From DQWO01 sp964478545 (GTDB lineage: Bacteria; Desulfobacterota; Anaeroferrophillalia; Anaeroferrophillales; Anaeroferrophillaceae): a stretch of 5,902 bases of DNA. This document shows positions 1 to 5,581 of this stretch, in pieces; the stretch's first letter is position 1; every line of letters starts with the position of its first letter. The position numbers were made by a program, and so were the translations under genes. Where the stretch lies: the NCBI GenBank assembly GCA_964478545.1, contig CAYZIS010000064.1:1-5902 (forward strand), given 5' to 3'. The notes beneath the pieces are model-generated. The model was not told the origin of the DNA. It did not search any database and saw only the letters and a list, made by a program, of their open reading frames with translations.

Positions 1-1
1 T

Positions 2-70
2 GAGCCGTTGAAAAAACAGGCAATCGAGCGCAAAAAAGCGCCTGAAGTAACTTCAATTGACAAAATATAA
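2..70 (+). CDS. 3' end of an unidentified gene (partial)
   Basis: An open frame enters from the left edge and ends at TAA 68-70. It gives 22 residues beginning EPLKKQAIERKK and ending TSIDKI. The composition is lysine/glutamate-rich and looks like the charged tail of a cytoplasmic protein. It is too short to assign to a family. A probable promoter and a 145-bp gap separate it from the next gene, so it is probably not in the same operon. It could also be chance open frame, since only 22 codons are visible. Confidence 0.35.
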   Translation, partial: EPLKKQAIERKKAPEVTSIDKI

Positions 71-107
71 GACCTTATATTGGAATTTCAGAAAAATTAT
101 CTTTTCC

Positions 108-137
108 TTGACTGATCACCATGATTTAATCTAGTAT
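108..137 (+). promoter_or_regulatory. Probable sigma-70-type promoter for the dat operon
   Basis: TTGACT (108-113) matches the -35 consensus at 5 of 6 positions. It is followed after 18 bp by TAGTAT (132-137), which matches the -10 consensus at 4 of 6. Transcription would start near 144 and leave a leader of about 70 nt before the ATG at 216. The surrounding DNA is AT-rich and lies between two genes, as expected for a promoter. No operator-like dyad is obvious. Confidence 0.4.
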
Positions 138-204
138 TCTAACGGTTCCCACAGCCCCAGCAAAGATCAATAGTACAACTACATCAAGACGCAAGATACA
201 TACC

Positions 205-210
205 AGGAGG
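205..210 (+). promoter_or_regulatory. Strong ribosome binding site of dat
   Basis: AGGAGG is followed by five bases and the ATG at 216, giving a near-ideal Shine-Dalgarno site. It fixes the start of the aminotransferase over the internal ATG at 255. Confidence 0.8.
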
Positions 211-215
211 GGGAA

Positions 216-1049
216 ATGGCAGACATAGCCTATATCAATAATGAGTTCATTCCCATGGAGCAAGCCTGCATTCCCATCAATGACCGTGGGTATACGTTTG
301 CTGATGGGGTATATGAAGTTATCTGCACCAGGAACGGCTGCCCATTCCTCATGCCTGAGCACTTCAGACGCCTGGAGCGAAGTGCAGCGGGAATCAACAT
401 TCCCCTGCCACCATCCTATGAAAATTGGCCGACAATCATCGATGAAGGAATCAAACGGGCAGGATTCCAGGATACGATGATTTACATACAGCTCACTCGG
501 GGCATCATGCCCCGACACCACAGCTATCCAGAACCCTTGGAACCCAACATGCTCATGACCTTTCGACCCCGGCCACAGTACGATGAAAGCTTCTTCAGTC
601 AGGGACAGCAGGCCATTACCGCCGAGGAAATGCGTTGGAATCGCTGCTACCTGAAAACCATTGCCCTGTTACCTAATATTTTAATGAAACAGCGAGCGCA
701 CCAGCAGGGCTGTCAGGAAGCCTTTTTCATCTCGGCAAAGGGGGAAATTCATGAAGCCTGTGCTGCCAATATCTTTCTGGTTAAAGACAAAACCATTTCC
801 ACCCCGGAGCTGAACAACTATATTCTTCCCGGTATTTCCCGCCAATATATCATTGATCGAGCCCGGCAAACCGGGCTCATAGTCAGCTGCAGAACCTGCT
901 TTCTGGATGAATTATTCGCTGCTGATGAAGTTTTTATCACCAGTACCACCATGGATGCTATGCCGATTGTCAAGGTTGATAATCGGCAGATCGGGGACGG
1001 GCTTCCGGGCCCGATAACCAAAAAAGTAAGGGGATTATTTCCAGCATGA
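216..1049 (+). CDS. dat: D-amino-acid aminotransferase (class IV PLP enzyme)
   Basis: A 277-residue cytoplasmic PLP-dependent aminotransferase of fold type IV, the usual length for the family. It probably interconverts D-alanine and pyruvate with D-glutamate and 2-oxoglutarate, supplying D-amino acids for peptidoglycan. Visible features in order are NDRGYTFADGVYEV (22-35), the D-AAT-type substrate-carboxylate signature LTRGIMPRHH (93-102, with R95, R100 and H102), and CYLKTIALLPN (144-154), in which K147 is the expected Schiff-base lysine. E180 in HEACAANIF (179-187) is the expected pyridine-nitrogen contact. LPGISR (204-209) and ITSTTMDAMP (241-250) form the cofactor phosphate-side loops. 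The RGxxxRxH-type signature favours D-AAT over branched-chain aminotransferase or aminodeoxychorismate lyase. The loop after E180 reads ACAAN where characterised D-AATs have GSSSN, so substrate preference is not certain. The stop overlaps the next start as ATGA, so the two genes were once translationally coupled. Confidence 0.85.
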   Translation: MADIAYINNEFIPMEQACIPINDRGYTFADGVYEVICTRNGCPFLMPEHFRRLERSAAGINIPLPPSYENWPTIIDEGIKRAGFQDTMIYIQLTRGIMPRHHSYPEPLEPNMLMTFRPRPQYDESFFSQGQQAITAEEMRWNRCYLKTIALLPNILMKQRAHQQGCQEAFFISAKGEIHEACAANIFLVKDKTISTPELNNYILPGISRQYIIDRARQTGLIVSCRTCFLDELFAADEVFITSTTMDAMPIVKVDNRQIGDGLPGPITKKVRGLFPA

Positions 1050-1228
1050 ATATTCCTGAATCTTTCAAGGCTTCTCAGTTTGAAGAATCCGTCATCCGGG
1101 GCATGACCATGTTATGCCGGCAATATAATGGCGTCAACCTCAGCCAGGGATTTCCCGATTTCCCCACCCCCTCACTGATCAAGGAAGCAGCAAAAAAGGG
1201 TGTCACCCAATTTATTGTCGATTTTTGA
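1046..1228 (+). pseudogene. Truncated class I/II aminotransferase (N-terminal ~50 codons only)
   Basis: The reading frame starts in the ATGA overlap with the D-amino-acid aminotransferase gene and stops after 60 codons. Residues 11-35 (QFEESVIRGMTMLCRQYNGV) and the following NLSQGFPDFPTPSLIKEAA are the clear N-terminus of a fold-type I aspartate/kynurenine-type aminotransferase, a family of about 380-400 residues. Homology fades after KEAAKKG, near 1200. The remaining codons (VTQFIVDF) read into the terminator and 3' end of the convergent hydrolase gene. The PLP lysine and nearly all of the enzyme are missing, so the product cannot be active. The original arrangement was probably a two-aminotransferase operon. 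The 3' part was lost by deletion or rearrangement, unless the assembly is chimeric here. AGGGG at 1029-1033 is a possible but distant ribosome site. Confidence 0.8.
1192..1208 (-). terminator. Short Rho-independent terminator after the MBL-fold gene
   Basis: On the minus strand, three bases after the hydrolase TAA, the DNA reads GGGTGACACCCTTTTTT: a 4-bp GC-rich stem with a 3-base loop (1208-1198) and then six T (1197-1192). The stem is short, so termination may be weak. The same bases are the last codons of the truncated aminotransferase on the plus strand, which helps place the breakpoint. Confidence 0.4.
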
Positions 1229-2105
1229 GATAACCCAGCATACCGTTCATGGTGTTTTTGAGGAAATACCGTTCCCGGGCAAAAACAGCCGGCGGCAGCT
1301 GGTTGATCCGCCGATATACTGGATCATGATCCACCAGCCAGTCAAACAGCCGCTCCTCCATTCCCTCATCCATCCCCTGGGCGGCAGTGATTTCCACCCC
1401 TTTCACCCAGAGCAGCAACTGATTGCGGCCGATTTTCAGGTACTCCATGGCTGGTTCCACCAGGCCATAATGGGCAAAAACCAGGTACCGGGGAGTTAAG
1501 GACATAACCCGATCAATGGATTCCAGCGCCACTTCCAAAATAAACCGTGGTGGGGTTGCCGGTCGCATGTATATTCCCCCGCCAACCTCGCTGCGCACTC
1601 CAACAACTTCCCCGCCAAACAACAAATCCTCATAGCAGAAGCAGAGGTGGTGTTGAGCATGTCCGGGGGTCAGAATTGCCTGTAGGTCAAGATCGCCGAT
1701 ATGTTCTGAAAAACTGATATTGGCGGCTGGAACCGGAAAAATCTCCCCATAGGCTTCAGCCATCTTTCCAAGGACTTTCAATGATCCCTGCCAGAGTTTA
1801 TCAGGATTCACCAGGTGTTTAATCCCCTCCGGATGGCAAATAATCTGTGCCTCAGGGAAATACTCCAGCAATTTTCCTGTTCCCCCGGCATGATCAATAT
1901 GGATATGGGTCAATAAAATATAATCAAGCCTGGTAATACTCAATCGTTCCAACCCTTTCAGCAGCACAGGAATGGATGAAAAGGGACCGGGATCCACCAG
2001 CAAGGTACAGTCATCCCCTTGGTATATCCAAGCACTTATAAATTTGGTAAATCCTTCCAGCTGGGGCTGATCCAGATCAATACAATGAAGTTTGGTTATA
2101 TCCAT
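1212..2105 (-). CDS. MBL-fold metallo-hydrolase
   Basis: A 297-residue cytoplasmic protein of the metallo-beta-lactamase fold, close in layout to ST1585/TTHA1429-like hydrolases. It has no signal peptide or membrane segment. Metal ligands are visible: THIHIDHAGG (66-75, with H67, H69, D71 and H72), H149 in TPGHAQHH (147-153), and H212 in FAHYG (210-214). The bridging position normally held by Asp in 'GD' is E166 in FGGEVVG. The C-terminal ~80 residues are a helical extension ending in MLGYLKNRQ, which looks like a natural terminus. The substrate cannot be told from sequence; hydroxyacylglutathione hydrolase, lactonase or thioesterase activity are all possible. The start is the ATG at 2105 with AGGG seven bases upstream (2113-2116); this ribosome site lies inside the end of an inverted-repeat element. 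The gene stands alone, transcribed toward the truncated aminotransferase. Confidence 0.85.
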   Translation of the reverse strand: MDITKLHCIDLDQPQLEGFTKFISAWIYQGDDCTLLVDPGPFSSIPVLLKGLERLSITRLDYILLTHIHIDHAGGTGKLLEYFPEAQIICHPEGIKHLVNPDKLWQGSLKVLGKMAEAYGEIFPVPAANISFSEHIGDLDLQAILTPGHAQHHLCFCYEDLLFGGEVVGVRSEVGGGIYMRPATPPRFILEVALESIDRVMSLTPRYLVFAHYGLVEPAMEYLKIGRNQLLLWVKGVEITAAQGMDEGMEERLFDWLVDHDPVYRRINQLPPAVFARERYFLKNTMNGMLGYLKNRQ

Positions 2106-2109
2106 TTCA

Positions 2110-2281
2110 TTACCCTAAGTTAAGCGATTAGCAATTAGCTATCAGCGTTTAACTTTAAAAAATCAAGACATTACGTTTATGGGCAATAAGACCTGACAGG
2201 TGACAGTTTGTAATAGTAAATATCCTGTAATCATTGAACTAATAGCTAACGGCTAAAAGCTAACCGCTCAATTTAGGATTA
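2110..2281. repeat. 172-bp MITE-like element with ~36-43 bp imperfect terminal inverted repeats
   Basis: The left arm (2110-2145) begins TTACCCTAAGTTAAGCG and continues with ATTAGCAATTAGCTATCAG. Its reverse complement aligns with the right arm (2239-2281), which begins CTAATAGCTAACGGCTAAA and ends CGCTCAATTTAGGATTA. The alignment has a short gap and several substitutions. The arms are built from repeated GCTAA/TTAGC units. The interior (2146-2238) is AT-rich, has no gene, and contains a small ACCTG..CAGGT dyad near 2191-2201. No open frame of interest lies here. The left end overlaps the ribosome site of the hydrolase gene and the right end reaches the stop codon of the DUF362 pseudogene, so the element may carry the promoter of the hydrolase gene. 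Mobility is inferred from structure only. Confidence 0.55.
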
Positions 2282-2795
2282 CCTTAATAATCCCCATTTC
2301 ATCCGCACAGCTCCATAGGGGCACAGTTCATGACAACAATAACAACGAATGCAGGCTTTATAATCAATCCGCACTGAACGGTCAATAAATTTCATTGCCC
2401 GGGCCGGCCAGCTGAAATCTTTTCAGGATCCGATTTTCAGGACGACTTACCACCACCTGCGTCTTGAAAGAAACTACCTTTATTCCCAGTTCATCAACAA
2501 CCGCTTACATCCCACTTCCAGCCAGGCAGCGCTCCAGCGAAGCATAGCCTGGGCTGTCACCAATATACGGCTGGCCACCACAATCCCGAATGATCATGGC
2601 CAGAGCCCGGATCATTGCAGGATGGGTACAGACGGCATCAACCACTGGCCGGGGAGCAATGAGATTCGGCTTTATCAATACCCGGTCACCAGTGTAAATC
2701 AACTGTTCAATCCCAAGGGAGGAAATCAGATCCTGCAGGCAATCTTTTAGTTTCCCGGACTCATAATCATAGCAACGACCAAAAACAACAGACAT
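2279..2795 (-). pseudogene. DUF362 / ferredoxin-type protein, degraded (nonsense codon plus internal deletion)
   Basis: Three pieces of one DUF362 gene are readable. Piece 1 (2795-2505) is MSVVFGRCYDYE through VLIKPNLIAPRPVVDAVCTHP and YIGDSPGYASLERCLAGSGM, then TAA. Piece 2 continues in the same frame past the TAA as AVVDELGIKVVSFKTQ and RILKRFQLAGP (about 2504-2415), the expected next segment. Piece 3, in another frame, is WPARAMKFIDRSVRIDYKAC with IRCYCCHELCPYGAVRMKWG, ending at TAA 2279-2281. It holds a CxxCxxCxxxCP [4Fe-4S] motif typical of the DUF362 C-terminus. About 200 residues expected between pieces 2 and 3 are absent, and the join near 2400-2420 changes frame. Family members are usually 350-400 residues and are thought to act in electron transfer or cofactor-related roles. 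The remaining protein could not be made. There is no good ribosome site, and the start lies just 10 bases past a terminator T-run. Confidence 0.85.
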
Positions 2796-2805
2796 TATTC
2801 ACCAC

Positions 2806-2872
2806 AAAAAAGGGGGCACCCATGATATCCGACGTTTCTTTTAAGAAATACCGAATATCATGGATGCCCCCT
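2806..2872 (-). terminator. Strong Rho-independent terminator of the gpgP-gpgS-flavodoxin operon
   Basis: Arms 2872-2855 and 2828-2811 form an 18-bp stem. As minus-strand RNA every position pairs, with a single G-U. The 26-base loop can itself fold a TTTCTT/AAGAAA stem. The hairpin closes with CCCCC and six T (2811-2806). It begins 22 nt after the flavodoxin stop. The plus strand has no T-run after the hairpin, so it acts in one direction only. The long stem is also compatible with a small inverted-repeat element recruited as a terminator. Confidence 0.75.
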
Positions 2873-2894
2873 ACTTTCCCTCTTTCTTACTTTC

Positions 2895-3371
2895 TCATTT
2901 TAATTTCTGGCATAATTCCGCTACCCGTCGTCCCAGTTCAAAACCATCATTAGCCGCAGTATCATCCGGAGCCCCCACCGAGGCCACTCCATAATGGCCC
3001 GAAGCACTCATGGGATCGCCAACAATAATCATCCCATAGATAAACATACACTGAAGAATAGACATGATGGTGGTCTCTTTTCCACCGGTAACGTGGCCAC
3101 CGGTGGCAAATGCTGCCCCCACCTTATTTTCCATTTTTTTCCTGATTCCGACAAATTCATCGAATATCCGTTTCAGCTCGGCCGCCATGACCCCAAAATA
3201 AACCGGGGAACCGGCAATAATCCCGGCCGATTGCAAAAAATCATCCTTATTGACCTCATCCGTTGAGCGTAGAACTGCTTCCACTCCGGTTGACCGTACA
3301 CCATCAGCAATTTTTTCCCCAAGCTGGCGGGTATTTCCCCCTTTGGAATAGTATAGCACCAGAACCTGCAT
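2895..3371 (-). CDS. Flavodoxin / WrbA-like FMN-dependent NAD(P)H reductase family protein
   Basis: A 158-residue single-domain flavodoxin-fold protein, cytoplasmic, with no signal peptide. Residues 1-8 (MQVLVLYY) are the first beta strand. SKGGNTRQL (9-17) is the FMN phosphate-binding loop. GSPVYFG (54-60) and TGGHVTGGKET (90-100) are the isoalloxazine-contacting loops, and GHYGVASVGAPDDTA (125-139) is the WrbA-like fourth motif. It probably binds FMN and carries electrons or reduces quinones or flavins; the partner is unknown. Two ATGs compete, at 3377 and 3371. I chose 3371 because GGAGG lies 7 nt from it but only 1 nt from 3377. It is the third gene of the glucosylglycerate operon, 17 nt after gpgS and followed by a terminator. 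No direct part in solute synthesis is evident. Subtype (WrbA quinone reductase versus electron-transfer flavodoxin) is open. Confidence 0.8.
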   Translation of the reverse strand: MQVLVLYYSKGGNTRQLGEKIADGVRSTGVEAVLRSTDEVNKDDFLQSAGIIAGSPVYFGVMAAELKRIFDEFVGIRKKMENKVGAAFATGGHVTGGKETTIMSILQCMFIYGMIIVGDPMSASGHYGVASVGAPDDTAANDGFELGRRVAELCQKLK

Positions 3372-3378
3372 AATCATC

Positions 3379-3383
3379 CCTCC
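3379..3383 (-). promoter_or_regulatory. Ribosome binding site deciding the flavodoxin start
   Basis: GGAGG on the minus strand lies 7 nt before the ATG at 3371 but only 1 nt before the ATG at 3377. This supports the shorter 158-residue product. Confidence 0.65.
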
Positions 3384-3388
3384 CTTTA

Positions 3389-4603
3389 TTATCGATTTTC
3401 AGCCTCTATAACCTCGACCATACGGTTGCCAAAGTCAGATTCCGCCGAAATTACCCGATGCCAGCCAGGCATCAACGGCGTCCCGATGGGATCCTCCATA
3501 AAACGCTCAGAAGCCATGGTCAACGCAGCGGAAAACTGCTCAACCGCTGAAATTTCTTCATGGCGTTCAAAACGCAGACCATTGAGCTTGGCCAAGGCAT
3601 CATATTTTTCAATATTCACCCGGGCAAAATTGATATAGGTCACCCTTAAAGACCGGATGACTGCCGGCGTAAACACGATACCATCCTGAGAAAGGATTCG
3701 AAAAAGTGCCCGGGTAATATCTATCACCATTTTACTGAGACCACTTTCCGGATCCTGACCTTGTTTAATTTCCTGGTGTTTATGTTCATAATTCGCCAAC
3801 AATTCAACCTGACAAACCCGGGACGGAGTTACCAGGCTGTAGACTCCTCCCAGGGTAGTAATCTCCAGACCCCAGTCAGGGGTAATCCGAAGCTTAGCGG
3901 CCATATCGGTGCGGATGGCAAATTCACCACTGAGGATATAGCGAAAGCTTTCAAGAAACTCAAAAAAATCCCGGGACCCGAAAATTTTCTTTAAGGCCTG
4001 TAAAATCGGGGTGAGATACAACCGGGTAACCCGCCCATACAACTGGCAATCACTGACCCGGGAATAATATCCCTTGCTGAATTCATAGACCAACGATGGA
4101 TTCACCAGCGGATACACCAGCCTGGCCAGCAAGCCCCGATCATAATTGACGATATCACAATCGTGAAGGGCGATGACCTTGGTATCTTTCTTCGACAAAA
4201 TATAACCGATGGCAAACCAAACCCCCCTGCCTTTTCCCTGATAGCCGATATAAAACTGCTGATTCTCCAGGTAGTCATAAAGAGCCATAATTCTCGGACT
4301 GTCCTGCCAGATTATCTGGACATCGTAGGGAAAACCACGAAATAACTTTTTAACTGTTTCAAACTCCTTTTCACTGGCCCGATCCAGGGACAAAACCAGG
4401 CGATGAATGTAAGGTACAGTTTCCAGGCTTTTCACAATCCTGGGCATGGCTTCGCCGGTAAACTCTGAATACAGGGATGGCAACAGCAGGGTAATTTTAC
4501 GATCATAGGAAAAAACTTCAATCTCACTTTCAATATCGGGCAAGGCCCGCTTATGGATCATTTGCAGGTTGGTGATTTTACTGTTCTGAATAAAATCAGA
4601 CAT
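3389..4603 (-). CDS. gpgS: Glucosyl-3-phosphoglycerate synthase (GT81-like glycosyltransferase)
   Basis: A 404-residue cytoplasmic GT-A-fold glycosyltransferase. It should transfer glucose from a nucleotide sugar to D-3-phosphoglycerate, the first step of glucosylglycerate synthesis. Motifs in order are YDRKITLLLPSLYSE (33-47, first nucleotide-binding strand), YQGKGRGVWFAIGY (121-134), and ALHDCDIVNYDR (145-156), which contains the DxD-type metal/nucleotide site at 148-150. SGEFAIRTDMA (225-235) with TPDWGLE (241-247) is the acceptor-site signature of this family. YEHKHQ (272-277) holds a conserved His. The match is to the cyanobacterial/Persephonella-type GpgS group rather than to MpgS. The start is the ATG at 4603 with AAGGAG 7 nt upstream. 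A 28-codon upstream extension of the frame lies inside gpgP and lacks family similarity. The ATGTCTGA overlap (8 nt) with gpgP implies coupled translation. Use of mannose instead of glucose cannot be excluded. Confidence 0.85.
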   Translation of the reverse strand: MSDFIQNSKITNLQMIHKRALPDIESEIEVFSYDRKITLLLPSLYSEFTGEAMPRIVKSLETVPYIHRLVLSLDRASEKEFETVKKLFRGFPYDVQIIWQDSPRIMALYDYLENQQFYIGYQGKGRGVWFAIGYILSKKDTKVIALHDCDIVNYDRGLLARLVYPLVNPSLVYEFSKGYYSRVSDCQLYGRVTRLYLTPILQALKKIFGSRDFFEFLESFRYILSGEFAIRTDMAAKLRITPDWGLEITTLGGVYSLVTPSRVCQVELLANYEHKHQEIKQGQDPESGLSKMVIDITRALFRILSQDGIVFTPAVIRSLRVTYINFARVNIEKYDALAKLNGLRFERHEEISAVEQFSAALTMASERFMEDPIGTPLMPGWHRVISAESDFGNRMVEVIEAENR

Positions 4604-5390
4604 TCTCACTCTCCTTCCCTGCCCGACAGGCATCAGGCAGATTATCCAACAATTGAATAACAGCTTCCGACCAGCCAGCCGGTCCAACAGCCTTGGTCCT
4701 CACTATTGCCTCCAGGGGACAGAATGCACTCCGGCCATTTTTCTGTCTCACCAGGAAAGGATGGTCGACCACGGCCAGCATGGAAAAATCGTTGGGACTA
4801 TCCCCTAACGCCGCAGTAAACAAGGGCTGAGTAAATCCCCCCCCCCATTGTTGCACCCACTTTTGAACCGCATTCCCTTTTGATTGCTTCTCAGCCATCA
4901 AATGATAAAAACGCCCCCCCCGGATAATTTGCAACCCCTGTCCAGCAGCCACGGCTTCCAGCTTAGCCAATTCATCTCCCACATATAAGAAAGGTTCGCT
5001 GAATAACCGCTCTTTGGCCAGCAAAGCCTCTTCCTGAGTCAAACCGGTCATTTCAACCAGCTCTGAAATACTCATATCCCCCATGCCTCGCAGTGGAAAG
5101 CGGTCGGCCAGAATTGAAAAATCATGTCTCAGGTCTTCGTAGGGGATTCCCAAGCCCAGATATTTCTCCTCCTCCAGGCAGATGCCGCCACCATTTTCAA
5201 AAATAAAACGGGGATCAAGACTAATTTTCTCACTCAGAATCCTGGTTTCAGCCAGGGTTTTACTGGTCACTGCCACCACCGGCACCTGGCATTGCCGACA
5301 GCGCTCCAAGCCAGCCCGGGCTGGCTCCCATGAATAGGTATCCCGGTCCAGCAGGGTTCCATCAAGATCAGTAAAAATAATCAGCGTCAT
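4596..5390 (-). CDS. gpgP: Glucosyl-3-phosphoglycerate phosphatase (HAD-IIB, MpgP-like)
   Basis: A 264-residue cytoplasmic HAD-superfamily phosphatase of the mannosyl-3-phosphoglycerate phosphatase type, near full family length. Catalytic features are complete: DLDGTLLD (8-15, nucleophile D8 and acid D10), TSKT (42-45, S43), K171 in SKGNAV, and GDSPND (196-201, with D197 and D201 as Mg ligands). ENGGG (65-69), RGGRFYHL (157-164) and the cap between about 80 and 160 match the MpgP group. It should remove phosphate from glucosyl-3-phosphoglycerate made by the downstream, overlapping gpgS. Automatic annotation may call it mpgP; the GpgS-type partner argues for the glucosyl substrate. The start (5390) places the HAD motif at the N-terminus as expected, but the ribosome site is poor (no clear AGGAG). 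The gene holds G10 and G8 runs. The leader contains a 135-bp inverted-repeat element. Confidence 0.85.
   Translation of the reverse strand: MTLIIFTDLDGTLLDRDTYSWEPARAGLERCRQCQVPVVAVTSKTLAETRILSEKISLDPRFIFENGGGICLEEEKYLGLGIPYEDLRHDFSILADRFPLRGMGDMSISELVEMTGLTQEEALLAKERLFSEPFLYVGDELAKLEAVAAGQGLQIIRGGRFYHLMAEKQSKGNAVQKWVQQWGGGFTQPLFTAALGDSPNDFSMLAVVDHPFLVRQKNGRSAFCPLEAIVRTKAVGPAGWSEAVIQLLDNLPDACRAGKESENV
4611..4616 (-). promoter_or_regulatory. Ribosome binding site deciding the gpgS start
   Basis: AAGGAG sits 7 nt before the ATG at 4603, inside the last codons of gpgP. It supports the 404-residue product over the 432-residue frame starting at 4687. Confidence 0.75.
4837..4846. repeat. G10 homopolymer tract in gpgP
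   Basis: Ten consecutive C on the plus strand (G10 in the coding strand) encode part of QWGGGFTQP (residues 181-189). In the present length the gene is in frame. A gain or loss of one base would frameshift gpgP about 75 codons before its end and destroy the GDSPND motif. Confidence 0.95.
4914..4921. repeat. G8 homopolymer tract in gpgP
   Basis: Eight consecutive C on the plus strand encode the family motif RGGRFYHL (residues 157-164). The tract lies 67 bp from the G10 tract in the same gene and is currently in frame. Confidence 0.95.
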
Positions 5391-5405
5391 CGGAATGTCT
5401 GTTAC

Positions 5406-5540
5406 TCAACTTTCTGACTTGCATTGCCAAAAATACATCATGGGATGTTCGGGCTTGGCTCATAGCCGTGTCTGCCGACAGGCAGGCGGTTTTGGCCGCC
5501 GACAGGCAGGGCTGTTTTTAGAGCAACTCAGAAAGTTGAT
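5406..5540. repeat. 135-bp inverted-repeat element in the gpgP leader
   Basis: Terminal arms 5406-5422 (TCAACTTTCTGACTTGC) and 5524-5540 (GCAACTCAGAAAGTTGA) are inverted copies with 16 of 17 matches. Inside is a second, GC-rich fold: AGCC (5464-5467) with GGCT (5510-5513), CTGCC (5472-5476) with GGCAG (5505-5509), and GGCGG (5485-5489) with CCGCC (5496-5500) around a TTTTGG loop. The 13-bp direct repeat GCCGACAGGCAGG occurs at 5474-5486 and 5498-5510. No coding frame is present. The element fills most of the gap between the dnaQ pseudogene and gpgP. It may be a MITE/REP-like repeat or a structured leader RNA. A T5 run at 5515-5519 after the GC-rich fold could give plus-strand termination. Confidence 0.6.
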
Positions 5541-5552
5541 TCTGTTATTAAA

Positions 5553-5581
5553 ACCCTAACAACACTGCAAGAGGTTGTCAA
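5553..5581 (-). promoter_or_regulatory. Possible promoter of the gpgP operon
   Basis: On the minus strand, a perfect TTGACA (5581-5576) is followed after 17 bp by TAGGGT (5558-5553), a weak -10 that keeps only the first two bases and the final T. The -35 overlaps the stop codon of the dnaQ pseudogene. Transcription from here would start near 5546 and give a leader of about 155 nt containing the whole inverted-repeat element. The call rests on the -35 and spacing only. Confidence 0.3.

Noticed and set aside
43..55. Palindrome TGAAGTAACTTCA as a terminator of the upstream gene
   Set aside because: It lies inside the apparent coding tail and is not followed by a T-run on either strand.
57..62. 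TTGACA as the -35 of a second promoter ahead of dat
   Set aside because: The only -10-like sequences nearby (TTATAT and TATATT, 75-81) are 12-13 bp away, too close; the 108-137 pair has better spacing.
126..521. A 131-codon open frame on the minus strand opposite the start of the dat gene
   Set aside because: It lies antisense to a well-supported aminotransferase gene, covers its promoter region, has no ribosome site and resembles no known protein.
2499..2513. Recoding of the in-frame TAA in DUF362 as an unusual amino acid
   Set aside because: Selenocysteine uses TGA and pyrrolysine TAG; in addition the gene has a second lesion (internal deletion with frame change), so a pseudogene is simpler.
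4604..4687. A 28-codon N-terminal extension of GpgS
   Set aside because: The extension lies wholly within gpgP, has no family similarity, and the ATG at 4603 has a good ribosome site and the common 8-nt overlap arrangement.
5464..5513. GC-rich nested repeats as a CRISPR array or integron attC site
   Set aside because: Only two 13-bp copies with an 11-bp gap exist, with no cas or integrase gene and no attC core sites; a hairpin repeat explains the pattern.
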